DNA of 46,943 nucleotides from [Clostridium] symbiosum ATCC 14940 (GTDB lineage: Bacteria > Bacillota > Clostridia > Lachnospirales > Lachnospiraceae), in contig NZ_KE992859.1 in NCBI RefSeq assembly GCF_000466485.1, forward strand, positions 1-46,943, read 5' to 3'. Position 1 is the first letter of the stretch. Each line of letters begins with the position of its first letter. This document shows, piece after piece, positions 24,601 to 33,533 of the stretch. The notes below the pieces were generated by a model, which worked only from the letters and a program-made list of their open reading frames with translations, did no database searches and was not told the DNA's origin. The translations under genes were made by a program, and so were the position numbers.

Positions 24601-24928
24601 AGAGTACAGGTACATAGCCTTCCTTAGGAAAATTCCAAGTAAACTGAATTTCTATCCTATTTTTACTTCTAATAGCGTTGTCAATGGCGGAATCCACATA
24701 TCCATAATAACCTTTATGAATTCTTTTATACAAAAAATCATAAAGCGCTTCTGCAGATAAGGCACTAATCTCTAGTAATCCACAGAGTCTTTCATCAATC
24801 CACGCATACCTTTTCCCACTTCTTTTCTCCAATACCATTTTCCAGAGGCCAATATTGCCCTTCGTTATGGCCTTTTTTATCCATTTAGAATTTATAACAC
24901 AATTGTTTTCGTTTTCCAGTCCTATCAT
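21653..24928 (-). CDS. PAS-GGDEF(degenerate)-EAL cyclic-di-GMP phosphodiesterase candidate
   Basis: About 1091 aa, cytoplasmic. Several PAS-like sensor regions fill the N-terminal 550 residues, including one with the cysteine pattern GRKCYELLHHRSLPCTSC. The GGDEF domain (about 680-840) has SGDVF in place of the GGDEF motif, so cyclase activity is unlikely. The EAL domain (about 845-1090) retains GAEALVRYN, the Asn of AVNFSR, EVEITESS, SLDDFGASYN, FDQVKIDKG, VAEGVET and DIGQGYYYSKP, the residues needed for c-di-GMP hydrolysis. Start: ATG at 24928, 36 bp after the chemoreceptor gene; a TTG at 24955 is less likely. It would lower c-di-GMP and thus favour motility. Confidence 0.9.
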   Translation of the reverse strand: MIGLENENNCVINSKWIKKAITKGNIGLWKMVLEKRSGKRYAWIDERLCGLLEISALSAEALYDFLYKRIHKGYYGYVDSAIDNAIRSKNRIEIQFTWNFPKEGYVPVLCEGEFDYEDSEVAVLYGSYRRVKGLQEFPYEVLGLEHDIFEYSYITGTAVLVSGFSWLPGKERIVTNFVEKCIDSGCIIPDSQDVFKDTFKVAEVGNTNRNSDIKLRKENGKEQWYRLTLSSPAGSGREKRSKGVLKNIDNMKLLETSYVKDMLLFTVFLKEYAAYGEVDLTDNKVLWIGGLWSVYFSQKETMTFSDIAEQGIKNVTYPEDIPKYLRAMNRDYLMRAFEQGEKEVGIEFRRTVERNDVSWMALRGRLYVNIYNGHVCAFLYLQDISGIKNAWSRPWKVDNGLTAVLQEFCFDRSEMAYIVDPRNYIVMAVNGAVTRRLGILGDDCVGRKCYELLHHRSLPCTSCTVLKWSRDEFFQWRQYNEWLKQEFLIKNILICHGGKEYMVAFARNLQNNIDESMKEADDGKNVIESVYEMVQQPNLSSFINTALQGAVSFYQSDAAAVFSIDINNWEMEHFYIWRRNNSLVTDETDFSLAVLQYSKNRGWEEMLSIFSLEEAASGSVALYRIMMEEGMKVLDVLTVLVNGNKAEFLVIINRKKSDNDKKIIRKLFFVIQEEKKKRELADRFHYLSGHDEKTGVKNYDSYFDFRTKFDGDFVKSIGVVVVSMNEMRRINELLGLKYGDKLLREMALVLKECFPEESIYRVSGDVFYVILLNQNEEEFMSGVSLLHERLNQHLELSASIGQVFDDKSKSIKKCVVDAEYLVENQKKSYYQKIAAERSGGVSRMGVLGKMLNNIEKNAYEIFFQAKVSLRTHELIGAEALVRYNDDLEGMLTPDKFIPALEDNNLIASLDLYVFEKVCQFIKLWPEKVTIAVNFSRQTLQELYLEDDLKNILERYGVQPDRIEVEITESSGCLENGTVQYMVRQLKALGLRISLDDFGASYNNLSMLVDIPFDQVKIDKGLVAKLEENENNRILVQSLLDMCHKMGFEIVAEGVETIGQERILAEYGCDIGQGYYYSKPIPLDMFIKKYLG

Positions 24929-24964
24929 GCTAGCGCCTTCACTCTCCTCTGACAAACCACCGAA

Positions 24965-26341
24965 TTAGTATTTATCTCTTCCATCAGAAACTACTGAAGG
25001 CGCAATTTCCCTGCCAGATAAGTCCGTCTTATAAGTACTTCCACTCTTTGCTATCTGCTTTGATACCCTTCCACTGCTTTCCAATTCCTGACGATATTCC
25101 TTGGAAGTGACTGGATTATCTGTTAGTTTAAATCTATCAACTACGTTCTTTAAGACCTGAGCCTGATCAAATAATTCCTGGCTAGCTGCAGCACTTTCCT
25201 GCGAAGCTGCAGAAGTCGTATGTACCACGTTAGATATCAAATCAATACCTGTAGTAATCTGAGCAGCCGATTTAGATTGCTCTTCCGTAGCCTTAGAGAT
25301 GCAGTCAATAGTCTCCACCACATCGTCTGCACCTTTTGTCACTTCCTGCATCCTTTCTGCCGTTTCACTGGCAAGTTGTTTTCCATATTCAACAGCCCGC
25401 ACTGAATTATCAATCAGCGCCGCCGTATTCTGGGAAGCCTCCTTGCTTTTTGCTGCCAGATTGCGTACCTCATCAGCCACAACGGCAAATCCTTTTCCCG
25501 CCGCTCCGGCTCTGGCCGCCTCTATAGCGGCATTTAATGCCAGTATATTCGTCTGGAAAGCAATATCTTCGATATCCTTCATAATTTTACTGATTCTCTT
25601 TGAGCTTTCGTTAATATCCAGCATAGCATTCAGCATATCCTGCATCTTCTTATTGCTTTCCCGTATTTGTCCTCCTACAAACTTCACCCGTTCACTCGCC
25701 TGAGAAGAATTATCAGCATTCTCTTTAATCCGGCCCGAAATACTTCCGATAGTAGTTGCCAATTCTTCAATGGAACTAGCCTGGGATACTGCTCCCCGAG
25801 ACAAATCCTGGGAACTGGCCGATAACTGCTCTGCGCCCATTGAAACCCGGCTAGAGGCCACCTTAATTTGGGAAAGTATAGACTGGAACGAGGCAACTAT
25901 GGCCATAATACTGTCTCTAAGTTCCGTAAAATCACCAACAAATTCTACATTTGGTTTTACCGTCAAATCCCCTTCTCCAAGTGCTTTCATGCCACATTTT
26001 ATATCTGTTATATAGGTGTTCAATACCCGCGATGTATCATTCAGGGCTACATACAAGCTCTTAAGTTCCATCAAATCCGATTTATCGTCAACCGCGGTAT
26101 GCAGGTCCCCCTGAGCCAAATCCTCCAATCGTTGCGTATAGTAATCCAACGGCCTGCAAATCCAATTCGATATATTTGCAGCCGCATACAACGTCAAGGC
26201 CAGAAAAGAGACACTAATCAATATTTGAAATAAACTTGTCACACCTCCATGTGTTAGTACCGGCACAATCCCAGTTAATATCCCAAAAAGCAGATTCAAA
26301 CCCCCAAATATTGCTATCATTTTATTTTTAATACTATTCAT
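24965..26341 (-). CDS. Methyl-accepting chemotaxis protein without an extracellular sensor domain
   Basis: 458 aa. Two transmembrane helices (about 8-30 and 37-60) are joined by a loop of only about ten residues, so there is no periplasmic/extracellular ligand domain. A HAMP domain (about 62-115), a second HAMP-like unit and the coiled signalling hairpin follow, with the conserved tip [18 protein letters not shown] and [20 protein letters not shown]. It should signal to CheA through CheW, probably sensing membrane state, a partner or cytosolic conditions. A RBS (AGAGGA) precedes the ATG. Same operon as the EAL protein. Confidence 0.95.
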   Translation of the reverse strand: MNSIKNKMIAIFGGLNLLFGILTGIVPVLTHGGVTSLFQILISVSFLALTLYAAANISNWICRPLDYYTQRLEDLAQGDLHTAVDDKSDLMELKSLYVALNDTSRVLNTYITDIKCGMKALGEGDLTVKPNVEFVGDFTELRDSIMAIVASFQSILSQIKVASSRVSMGAEQLSASSQDLSRGAVSQASSIEELATTIGSISGRIKENADNSSQASERVKFVGGQIRESNKKMQDMLNAMLDINESSKRISKIMKDIEDIAFQTNILALNAAIEAARAGAAGKGFAVVADEVRNLAAKSKEASQNTAALIDNSVRAVEYGKQLASETAERMQEVTKGADDVVETIDCISKATEEQSKSAAQITTGIDLISNVVHTTSAASQESAAASQELFDQAQVLKNVVDRFKLTDNPVTSKEYRQELESSGRVSKQIAKSGSTYKTDLSGREIAPSVVSDGRDKY

Positions 26342-26401
26342 TTTTTATCCTCTTTCATCATCATTCTGGACCTACCACCTCGTGTCAAAACGGAATTACA
26401 A

Positions 26402-27601
26402 TCAAGGTTTCCATACCCCTGAAGAATCCACATAGTAACCATCTATCCATGCATCATGTAACATTTGTCTTGTAGAGGTATCAAAGTAATGCCATTTCCC
26501 ATCTAACAACCACCACCCAGAAAGTGCAGCATACCGGTCATTCATATAGTAAATTTTCCCATCAATGTTGTTCCAGCCTGTTACCGCTGCCCCATCATTG
26601 CCAAAATAATACCAGTTACGGTTATCCCAAACCCATCCTGTCCTCATGGCTCCATCCTCGCTCAGGACATACTGATGGCCTTGCCATTTTTGCCATCCAG
26701 TAAGCATATATCCCGCCGGATCAAACAGATACCATTTGCCATCAATCTCCTTCCATGTGTTGCTTGGATATGTGCCATCCTCCTCCTGGAACCACCAGCC
26801 ACCATCACTCTTCTGCCAGCCATGAACTGGCCGTTTTCCTCCATTTGAAGCTGCATACCATCCATACCTTCTGTCTGGAGTTTCCCTTGATTTAAGACGC
26901 AGACCATCGGATTTGGTCCAGGCTGTAGGCCAAATATAAGACGCCTCCTCCGAATCCTTAGGTATACCTCTAACATGGAACACATATGTACCCTCCTGTA
27001 CCATGTAAGGATAGAAATCATAAGAAGTCCCTATCACCTTCTCCAACTCACAAATCTTATTTCCATCCCGGTACAGTACAAGCTCATAAGCACTGATTCC
27101 CTTTATAGCCTCCCATCTAGCATTGCCATTAGAATAATCATCATCCCACCATGCATCATCAGGTTTATCATATTTGCCTGCCACAGTGGGTAAGGTAACC
27201 GTGATAATCAGTGTCTCCTTATTATCTGCAATCCTGGCGGAATTATAATCAGCCCCATAAACCGTCACCTTTCCCTTGCCATTGGTTTTATTAAAATAAT
27301 AGCCAGCCCTGGCATGCAGGGAAATTTTCACCTTCGGCTTGTCCCCAATCTGCCACCCCTCCTCATTCTTCATGCCGCTCCACTCATAATTTCCTACAGA
27401 GTAGGAATCGCTGTCCTTAGTAATCATAATATATCCCGACATATCCCCTTCCCTAACCGCAGACTCCACGTTGATGGTTACTGTTTCAACAGGAACCCTG
27501 GTCTCCTGTTTTCGGGCTGCTGCTTCGGCAGTCATAGGAAAACAGGTGGTAAATACCAGCACCCCTGCCATAAAGACCATCCATCTTTTGTTTTTAAACA
27601 T
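26402..27601 (-). CDS. Secreted cell-wall-binding repeat protein
   Basis: 399 aa. Signal peptide with likely cleavage after AEA (residues 1-27). Residues 40-140 form a strand-rich region, 145-225 a second domain resembling a fibronectin-type sandwich, and about 245-399 at least six choline-binding/GBS-type repeats (GWQKSDGGWWFQEEDG, DGKWYLFDPAGYMLTGWQ, NRNWYYFGNDGAAVTGW, DGKIYYMNDR, DGKWHYFDTST). Such repeats bind teichoic acid or glycan. No enzymatic domain seen. It is co-directional with and 29 bp after the FlhB-like gene, so it may help anchor or pass the flagellum through the wall, but this is inference. Confidence 0.8.
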   Translation of the reverse strand: MFKNKRWMVFMAGVLVFTTCFPMTAEAAARKQETRVPVETVTINVESAVREGDMSGYIMITKDSDSYSVGNYEWSGMKNEEGWQIGDKPKVKISLHARAGYYFNKTNGKGKVTVYGADYNSARIADNKETLIITVTLPTVAGKYDKPDDAWWDDDYSNGNARWEAIKGISAYELVLYRDGNKICELEKVIGTSYDFYPYMVQEGTYVFHVRGIPKDSEEASYIWPTAWTKSDGLRLKSRETPDRRYGWYAASNGGKRPVHGWQKSDGGWWFQEEDGTYPSNTWKEIDGKWYLFDPAGYMLTGWQKWQGHQYVLSEDGAMRTGWVWDNRNWYYFGNDGAAVTGWNNIDGKIYYMNDRYAALSGWWLLDGKWHYFDTSTRQMLHDAWIDGYYVDSSGVWKP

Positions 27602-27630
27602 ATATCCACCTCTTTATCTTCTATCGATAA

Positions 27631-27903
27631 TCATCTAAATGTATAATTCAGGAAATACACATAAATATCAACTACCAGTTGATATAATCCAGGAGGGATC
27701 TCACTGCCAACCTCCATCTGGCTCAACACATTAGCTAATGAATTATCCTCATAGACGGGTACTCCATTCTCAACCGCCAATTCCACAATCCTTTCCGCCA
27801 GGAAACCAGAACCCGAGGCCACAACAGCTGGCGCCAGTCCACGTTCTTCGTCATAACTAAGTGCCACTGCTTTCTGATTAAAAATCCTGCTAAATTCTGA
27901 CAT
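27631..27903 (-). CDS. FlhB C-terminal-domain homologue (EscU/YscU/HrcU-like)
   Basis: 90 aa from the ATG at 27903 (AAGGAG upstream). It matches the cytoplasmic domain of FlhB without the membrane part: AVALSYDEERGLAPAVVASG, FLAERIVELAVENGVPVYED, and a C-terminal PPGLYQLVVDIYVYFLNY. In FlhB this region includes the NPTH autocleavage site; here the corresponding position reads AVALSYDEE, so no cleavage site. Similar free-standing proteins (YlqH in Bacillus) pair with a FliK-like protein. It overlaps the 3' end of the FliK-like gene by 14 bp. Likely role: modulating export substrate switching. Confidence 0.85.
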   Translation of the reverse strand: MSEFSRIFNQKAVALSYDEERGLAPAVVASGSGFLAERIVELAVENGVPVYEDNSLANVLSQMEVGSEIPPGLYQLVVDIYVYFLNYTFR

Positions 27904-29332
27904 CGACAATCTCCTTTTCCCTTGTAAGTCTGCCAAAAACATCAATCGGTCTCAGCGGTTCCTTCATTGCCTTAAGTGTAACTGCATGCGGAGACATGCT
28001 GTTCTTTGCTATCATTGCATTCAAAGCGTTTTCCATCTCCCGCTCCTCGCCCGACAATTTTCCAGGATAGTAAAGCTGGATTCCCACTTCACCACTCTCC
28101 TTGTAATCCAGAATTATATCAAACATCCCTAGCCTCTTCACTTCCATTTTAATCAGCATTCGGATTGTCTTTTCGTCCTCTCTATCCTTCTCTTTCCTGC
28201 CATCATTTTGCTCCACCCAGATTTCCGAAAACAAGGACTGACTCCCCATGTTTACCGGAATCATAAAATGCAATAGGGGCATATATACACTCTCATTCCC
28301 CAATATAGTCTTTAACATCTGTGAAAAGACATCCTTAGAGGCGGCAGATTCTAGACCAGCCTTTAACATGGCGCAAAGTTTATCATTGAATTTTTCTTCT
28401 GGTCTGTCCATCCTTTTTTTCAGAAGTCCCGAGACCAGCATAGCTGCCCCCTGTTCCCCCACTGGTATGTCTGCCATTCCCAAAGAGAAGGCCAGACCAG
28501 TAAAAGCCTCCAGGACCTTATCCGGATTGCCGTTGATATAGGCAGCAGTCTGATGGGTAACCAGAGACATCAGACTGCGAACCAGCCCCATGTCATGGGT
28601 TCGGTGGATATAGTTTGAAAAAAATGGAATCAATTCCCGCAAAAGCACCTTCCTGTTATTCTGATAATTCTCCTTCATATAAGCAAGGGGATCCTGACCC
28701 ATCAGCTGGTCTGTCTGCGGCAGAATCAGTCTGGATAATATCCCCTGCAAAATCTGCGCGTCCGCCGGGAACAGATGCTCAGACATGGCATTTCCTTCCC
28801 CAATAATCATCTGAAGCTTATGGCCGCCAGCAACCATATCACCATATCTTCCCGCTGCCTGCAGTATCTGACTTTTAAACGTCATCTGGGATGTAGAATC
28901 GAAAGCATTCTTCAAAAACCGGAAGAAATCCTCCGAATATTCAGAGCCTCCCCTGGCTTGGGCCTTCATAAATTCCAATATTCCATTCTCATCCAAGTCC
29001 GCGATGCCTGTCAGTTCAGTATACAGTTCCATCAGTGCAGGATTCCCTCCAAAGGCCGCATATGCCTGTGCCTTGTCAAAGAAGAGGCCGGAAAACTCCT
29101 CCACAAAACTAGAAGATTCCTTCATCTGGCGAATAAAGCTATCATAATTAGACTGTGATAATAAATTGGAAGCTTTATCCTCCCTCTCGCTGCGATTATC
29201 CGGCCTGATAATTTTAGACGGGTCTACCACATTCTCAACCCCTCTGTCACCAGGCCTGATTGGATTATCCCGCAATGTATTACTTTCAAAGCCGGGATTC
29301 ACCGGCTGCGTTGCTCTTAATATATCTGCCAT
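27890..29332 (-). CDS. FliK-like hook-length or export-switch protein
   Basis: 480 aa, cytoplasmic. The N-terminal 60 residues are disordered (ATQPVNPGFESNTLRDNPIR), the middle is helical, and the C-terminus (about 385-480) resembles the FliK C-terminal substrate-switch domain: IRMLIKMEVKRLGMFDIILD, EVGIQLYYPG and a final helix. Overlap with the FlhB-C homologue downstream supports the assignment, since FliK acts through FlhB. Similarity to FliK is limited to the last 100 residues, so it could be a paralogue (YlqG type) rather than the hook-length ruler itself. Confidence 0.7.
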   Translation of the reverse strand: MADILRATQPVNPGFESNTLRDNPIRPGDRGVENVVDPSKIIRPDNRSEREDKASNLLSQSNYDSFIRQMKESSSFVEEFSGLFFDKAQAYAAFGGNPALMELYTELTGIADLDENGILEFMKAQARGGSEYSEDFFRFLKNAFDSTSQMTFKSQILQAAGRYGDMVAGGHKLQMIIGEGNAMSEHLFPADAQILQGILSRLILPQTDQLMGQDPLAYMKENYQNNRKVLLRELIPFFSNYIHRTHDMGLVRSLMSLVTHQTAAYINGNPDKVLEAFTGLAFSLGMADIPVGEQGAAMLVSGLLKKRMDRPEEKFNDKLCAMLKAGLESAASKDVFSQMLKTILGNESVYMPLLHFMIPVNMGSQSLFSEIWVEQNDGRKEKDREDEKTIRMLIKMEVKRLGMFDIILDYKESGEVGIQLYYPGKLSGEEREMENALNAMIAKNSMSPHAVTLKAMKEPLRPIDVFGRLTREKEIVDVRI

Positions 29333-29437
29333 ATTTCACCAGTCTTTCTAAATGTTTTTGTACCCGTTGACCTTATTTTTTTTCCCAATTTACCGATTAA
29401 ACTAATATACACTAATAAGAGAAGGCGGTGCATTATT

Positions 29438-31519
29438 ATGGATAATGGCATGGAAAATATGCTGGACACATATCTTTTTGAAACAAACTCTCTTCTGGCG
29501 CAATTAGATGAACTTTTAATCAACGCTGAGAAATCAAAAGATTTTACAGCGGATAATGTAAATGAAATTTTCAGAATTATGCATACAATCAAAGGTTCCT
29601 CCGCCATGATGGAATTCACTTCCCTTATGACAATTGCCCATAATATTGAGGACTTATTCTACTTTATCCGCGAAAATGGAATCGAACAACTGGCCCCAGT
29701 CTTTAAACAGGATTTGTTTGACCTTATGTTCAGTTCCACGGACTGGTTAAGGGCGGAAGTCGAAAAGGTTGAAAACAATCAACCCCTTACTGCTAATATC
29801 GGCAATTTCACATGCCAAATTAAGGCATTTCTCGACAAAATAAGTAAAAACTTTACTGATACGGATAGGGATACCCTGCACCTTCAGCAGTCGCCCTCGA
29901 AACAGCTGGCAGAATCAATGGATTTTCACAATCTGGTAGAGCCGTACATAATAAGAGTATTTTTTGAAGAAGGAATCGGCATGGAAAGCTTAAGGGCATA
30001 CATGCTCATGGATAGCTTAAAGGGTGGACCGTTTTCCTTCTCCTGCTATCCTCCGGACGTAGAGACAAATTCCGATACAAGTGAATTCATCATAGAACAG
30101 GGGTTTTATCTGGGTTTTCGCTCCCAGGAAGAGCAGGATGCCGCTGTACACATCCTGGTCAATTTGCCGAACATATCATCTTACGAAACACTAGTAAATC
30201 TCCCTGAAACAGCGGATGAAAAGGCACCTGAACTAGACGCCATCAGCACCGTACCGGAAAAGACATTCTCCTTGCCCGCTGCCGCCCCAAATATTAATGA
30301 CTCTGGGGCCAAATCAACCCACAGTGCTTCCAAACAGAGTTTAATCAGCGTCAACTTATCGAAACTGGACAGCCTTATGGCTGTGGTTGGAGAAATCGTC
30401 ATCACAGAGTCCATGGTTACCTCTTCTCCTGATTTGAAAGGGCTTAAGTTGGATTCCTTCTTAAAATCCAGCCGTCAGTTGCGGAAGCTTACGGATGAAC
30501 TTCAGGATATTGCCATGTCCCTGCGGATGGTCTCCATATCCGGTATCTTCCAAAAGATGAACCGTATCGTGAGGGACATGAATAGAGAATTAAACAAAGA
30601 TGTGGCATTAATCATGGTCGGAGAAAATACGGAGGTAGATAAAACCATCGTAGATTCAATCAGCGATCCAATTATGCATATTGTCCGCAATGCCATGGAC
30701 CATGGGATTGAGACCGACCAGGAGACCCGTCTGGCAGCGGGGAAGCCTGCCCAGGGCACCATAACCCTTTCCGCAGAACATACGGGCAGCGAAGTGCTTA
30801 TCTCAATCAGAGATGACGGTAGGGGGATGAGTTCGAAAGCCATACTGGATAAAGCTGCGAAAAATGGGCTTCTCACGAAAGCGGAAGGTGATTACAGCCG
30901 GCAGGAGATCTTAAATCTTCTAATGCTTCCCGGCTTTTCCACCAATGAAACCGTAACGGAGTATTCCGGTAGGGGAGTTGGTATGGATGTGGTCAAAAAA
31001 AATGTAAAGGCCGTAGGCGGAACCGTCCTGCTATCCAGCGAAGAAGGAGAGGGTTCCTGCGTGACATTAAAGATTCCTTTGACCTTAGCCATCATGGACG
31101 GCATGGAGGTTTCAGTAGGGGATTCTATTTTCACCATCCCCACCTCCAATATCCACCAGGCTTTTAAAGTCACCCGTGAAAAAATAATCCATGATGCAGA
31201 TGGTAAGGAAATGATTGAATGTATGGGTAGCTATTACCCAATAGTGCGTCTCCACCAACTTTATAATATAGAAACAAAAAGTGATGATATTGAGAGTGGA
31301 ATCCTTATTTGGGTGGAATCCAGCGATAAGTCCTATTGCCTCTTTCTAGACGAACTTCTAGGCGAACAGCAGGTTGTGGTAAAACCCCTCCCTGCCTATC
31401 TGGATAATTTCGATATCAAGCACTCCGGCATCACCGGCTGCACCATCATGGGGGATGGAAATATCAGTCTTATACTGGATATATCCTCCCTGTTTGATGT
31501 AGCCCTCAGACAATATTAA
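29438..31519 (+). CDS. cheA: Chemotaxis histidine kinase CheA
   Basis: 693 aa. P1 HPt domain with phospho-acceptor His49 in IMHTIKGSSA, a divergent P2-like region (about 165-255), a P3 dimerisation domain (about 300-365), P4 ATPase (N-box RNAMDHGIE, G1 DDGRGM, G2 YSGRGVGMDVVKK) and P5 CheW-like domain (about 555-690). It autophosphorylates under chemoreceptor control and passes phosphate to CheY and possibly CheB. No cheY lies in this window. RBS GAAGGCGGTG precedes the ATG. It starts the plus-strand operon divergent from the fliK-like operon. Confidence 0.96.
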   Translation: MDNGMENMLDTYLFETNSLLAQLDELLINAEKSKDFTADNVNEIFRIMHTIKGSSAMMEFTSLMTIAHNIEDLFYFIRENGIEQLAPVFKQDLFDLMFSSTDWLRAEVEKVENNQPLTANIGNFTCQIKAFLDKISKNFTDTDRDTLHLQQSPSKQLAESMDFHNLVEPYIIRVFFEEGIGMESLRAYMLMDSLKGGPFSFSCYPPDVETNSDTSEFIIEQGFYLGFRSQEEQDAAVHILVNLPNISSYETLVNLPETADEKAPELDAISTVPEKTFSLPAAAPNINDSGAKSTHSASKQSLISVNLSKLDSLMAVVGEIVITESMVTSSPDLKGLKLDSFLKSSRQLRKLTDELQDIAMSLRMVSISGIFQKMNRIVRDMNRELNKDVALIMVGENTEVDKTIVDSISDPIMHIVRNAMDHGIETDQETRLAAGKPAQGTITLSAEHTGSEVLISIRDDGRGMSSKAILDKAAKNGLLTKAEGDYSRQEILNLLMLPGFSTNETVTEYSGRGVGMDVVKKNVKAVGGTVLLSSEEGEGSCVTLKIPLTLAIMDGMEVSVGDSIFTIPTSNIHQAFKVTREKIIHDADGKEMIECMGSYYPIVRLHQLYNIETKSDDIESGILIWVESSDKSYCLFLDELLGEQQVVVKPLPAYLDNFDIKHSGITGCTIMGDGNISLILDISSLFDVALRQY

Positions 31520-31530
31520 GGAGGAATACC

Positions 31531-32037
31531 ATGTCAACCACCTGGTCAGATAACACAAATTATGATGGGGAATCCTATTTTGAGGAATCCTCGGAAACAG
31601 AAAACGCAGAAAGCCTAAGCCGCTATGTGGCATTCATTTCCAATGGCCTGACTTATGTCATAAATGCTTCCTGTGTGACAGAGATTATAACCAACCATTC
31701 AATCAGAAAACTTCCTATGGTACCTAGCTATATACCTGGTATCATTAATCTGCGGGGGCAAATCATTCCCATCGTAGATGTCCGCCGAAGAATGGGAAAT
31801 TATTATCCTTCGGATGAAAGTTCAAAAAAACAGAACTGTATTATCGTCATCAGTATACATGCGATGGAAATTGGGATCATCGTGGATACAGTCACTAAGA
31901 CTCTGGATATCTCTGAAGCTGCAATTGCCCCCATGCCGGCCAATAACAGGCAGGAATTAGTAAACGGTATCCAGACAACACCTGATGGAGAGACTGTCCT
32001 CTTCTTTGACCATGAGATGCTGGTCAATACCTTATAG
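31531..32037 (+). CDS. cheW: Chemotaxis coupling protein CheW
   Basis: 168 aa with a single CheW domain: RYVAFISNGLTYVINASCVT, then IPGIINLRGQIIPIVDVRRR (the receptor/kinase contact region). The 30-residue acidic extension at the N-terminus is not typical. CheW bridges chemoreceptors and CheA P5. AAGGAGG precedes the ATG, 11 bp after cheA. Confidence 0.94.
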   Translation: MSTTWSDNTNYDGESYFEESSETENAESLSRYVAFISNGLTYVINASCVTEIITNHSIRKLPMVPSYIPGIINLRGQIIPIVDVRRRMGNYYPSDESSKKQNCIIVISIHAMEIGIIVDTVTKTLDISEAAIAPMPANNRQELVNGIQTTPDGETVLFFDHEMLVNTL

Positions 32038-32052
32038 GAAGTCGGTGCGTAT

Positions 32053-32865
32053 ATGTTTGAAATTTCACAAAAGGACTTTGCCATCCTGTCCCAATTCGTA
32101 CAGAAGAATTATGGTATCAATCTATCCCATAAAAAGGGCCTGATTGAAAACCGCTTAACCTCTACATTGGTCCATGATGGCTACCAAAATTTCTCCGATT
32201 ATGTCCGTCATATAACCGAAGAACGTCCATCCCAGGATATTGATATCATGCTAAACAAACTGACTACAAATTATACCTATTTTATGCGGGAATCAGAACA
32301 TTTTGAATTTTTCAAATCCACCATCCTTCCTTGGATTGTCGAAACAAGGAGGGATAAAATCATGTGTATCTGGAGCGCTGGATGCTCCAGTGGGGAAGAG
32401 CCCTATACACTCTCTATGATTATCCAGGATTTTCTGGGTAATCAGGCATCCCTTTGGGACACCCGGCTTCTGGCTACCGATATCTCCCAGGAGGTTCTTT
32501 CAAAGGCAAAGACGGCCCAATACCCGTCAGAAGCGTTAAAGGGGGTCAGCGAAGATTGGAAAAAAAAATACTTTGTAAAGCAGTCCGGACACGACAGTTA
32601 TACCGTAGCCCCTCGGGTCCGTTCCGATGTAATATTCCGTACATTTAACTTAATGTCACCCATCCGTTTCCGCAGTAACTTTGATGTTATATTCTGCAGG
32701 AATGTAATGATATACTTTGACGGCTCAACCAGAGATTCTCTGGTCAACCGTTTTTATAATGCCACTAATCCGGGAGGATACCTGCTGATAGGTCATTCGG
32801 AATCAGTCAACAAATCCGCCTCCTCCTATCACTATATTAAACCCGCAACCTATCGGAAGCTGTAA
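32053..32865 (+). CDS. cheR: Chemoreceptor methyltransferase CheR
   Basis: 270 aa, the usual size. An N-terminal helical CheR_N domain (about 5-60) is followed by the SAM-binding domain: CIWSAGCSSGEEPYTLSMII (SAM motif), LLATDISQEVLSKAK, VIFCRNVMIYFDGSTRDSLV, LLIGHSES. It methylates glutamates on chemoreceptor cytoplasmic helices with S-adenosylmethionine for adaptation. The RBS (GGAAG) is weak and cheR starts 15 bp after cheW. Confidence 0.95.
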   Translation: MFEISQKDFAILSQFVQKNYGINLSHKKGLIENRLTSTLVHDGYQNFSDYVRHITEERPSQDIDIMLNKLTTNYTYFMRESEHFEFFKSTILPWIVETRRDKIMCIWSAGCSSGEEPYTLSMIIQDFLGNQASLWDTRLLATDISQEVLSKAKTAQYPSEALKGVSEDWKKKYFVKQSGHDSYTVAPRVRSDVIFRTFNLMSPIRFRSNFDVIFCRNVMIYFDGSTRDSLVNRFYNATNPGGYLLIGHSESVNKSASSYHYIKPATYRKL

Positions 32866-32875
32866 GGAGGAGCAC

Positions 32876-33454
32876 ATGAATATTAAAGTCATCGCCATTG
32901 GCGCCTCTACCGGAGGGACAGAGGCTATTTTGGATATCTTAAAGAAACTGCCGGATGGGCTCCCCCCCATAGTGATTACCCAGCATATGCCAGCCGGTTT
33001 TACCGCCATGTATGCTCAACGTCTGGACAGAGCCTGTGCCATGAAGGTGAAAGAGGCCAAAGATGGAGACCATCTGGAACGCGGTTTGGCTCTGGTCGCT
33101 CCAGGAGGGATGCAACTAAAATTGACCGGTAATTCTTCCGGACTGTCCGTCCGTGTCTGGCCCGGCAAACGGCTCCATGGTGTGGCCCCGGCAGTGGATA
33201 AGCTTTTCCATTCCGCTGCAAAGCTTGCCGGTTCAAGCGCTGTGGGAATCATACTGACAGGAATGGGCCAGGACGGTGCGTCAGGCCTTCTGGAAATGCG
33301 CCGCCGGGGCGCTTACACCATTGGTCAGGATAAAGCCTCCTGCATCGTATATGGCATGCCTATGGCTGCTTATGAAATGGGAGCTGTGTGTATCCAGGCT
33401 CCGCTTTCCGGAATTCCCGCCATATTGATGAATTATCTGACCCGTTCATCTTAA
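32876..33454 (+). CDS. cheB: Chemoreceptor methylesterase, CheB catalytic domain only
   Basis: 192 aa covering only the CheB_methylest domain. The catalytic triad is visible: Ser11 (GASTGGTEA), His37 (VITQHMPA) and Asp133 (GMGQDGASG). Full-length CheB is about 350 aa with an N-terminal receiver; here the ORF starts directly at the catalytic domain behind AAGGAGG, so the receiver is genuinely missing. It removes methyl groups from chemoreceptors. Without the receiver, feedback by CheA phosphorylation is not possible through this protein. Confidence 0.93.
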   Translation: MNIKVIAIGASTGGTEAILDILKKLPDGLPPIVITQHMPAGFTAMYAQRLDRACAMKVKEAKDGDHLERGLALVAPGGMQLKLTGNSSGLSVRVWPGKRLHGVAPAVDKLFHSAAKLAGSSAVGIILTGMGQDGASGLLEMRRRGAYTIGQDKASCIVYGMPMAAYEMGAVCIQAPLSGIPAILMNYLTRSS

Positions 33455-33478
33455 TTTAACTGCCATTCTGGCCGATAT
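33452..33478 (+). promoter_or_regulatory. Sigma-28-like promoter ahead of flgM
   Basis: TAAT (33452-33455), 15 bases, GCCGATAT (33471-33478), the same layout as the fliD and flagellin promoters. The -35 element overlaps the cheB stop codon. It gives flgM-flgN-flgK-flgL its own late-class transcription in addition to reading from the che genes. Confidence 0.75.
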
Positions 33479-33533
33479 ATACGATAGGAGGTAGGGAATC
33501 GGATGTGTATACTTAAAAGGAAGGAGGGCTCCC

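Noticed and set aside
29373-29399. Possible sigma-28 box (TTAT-N15-ACCGATTA) before cheA
   Set aside because: The -35 differs from TAAT at several positions and the -10 from GCCGATAT at two; too weak to call, although position would make sense.
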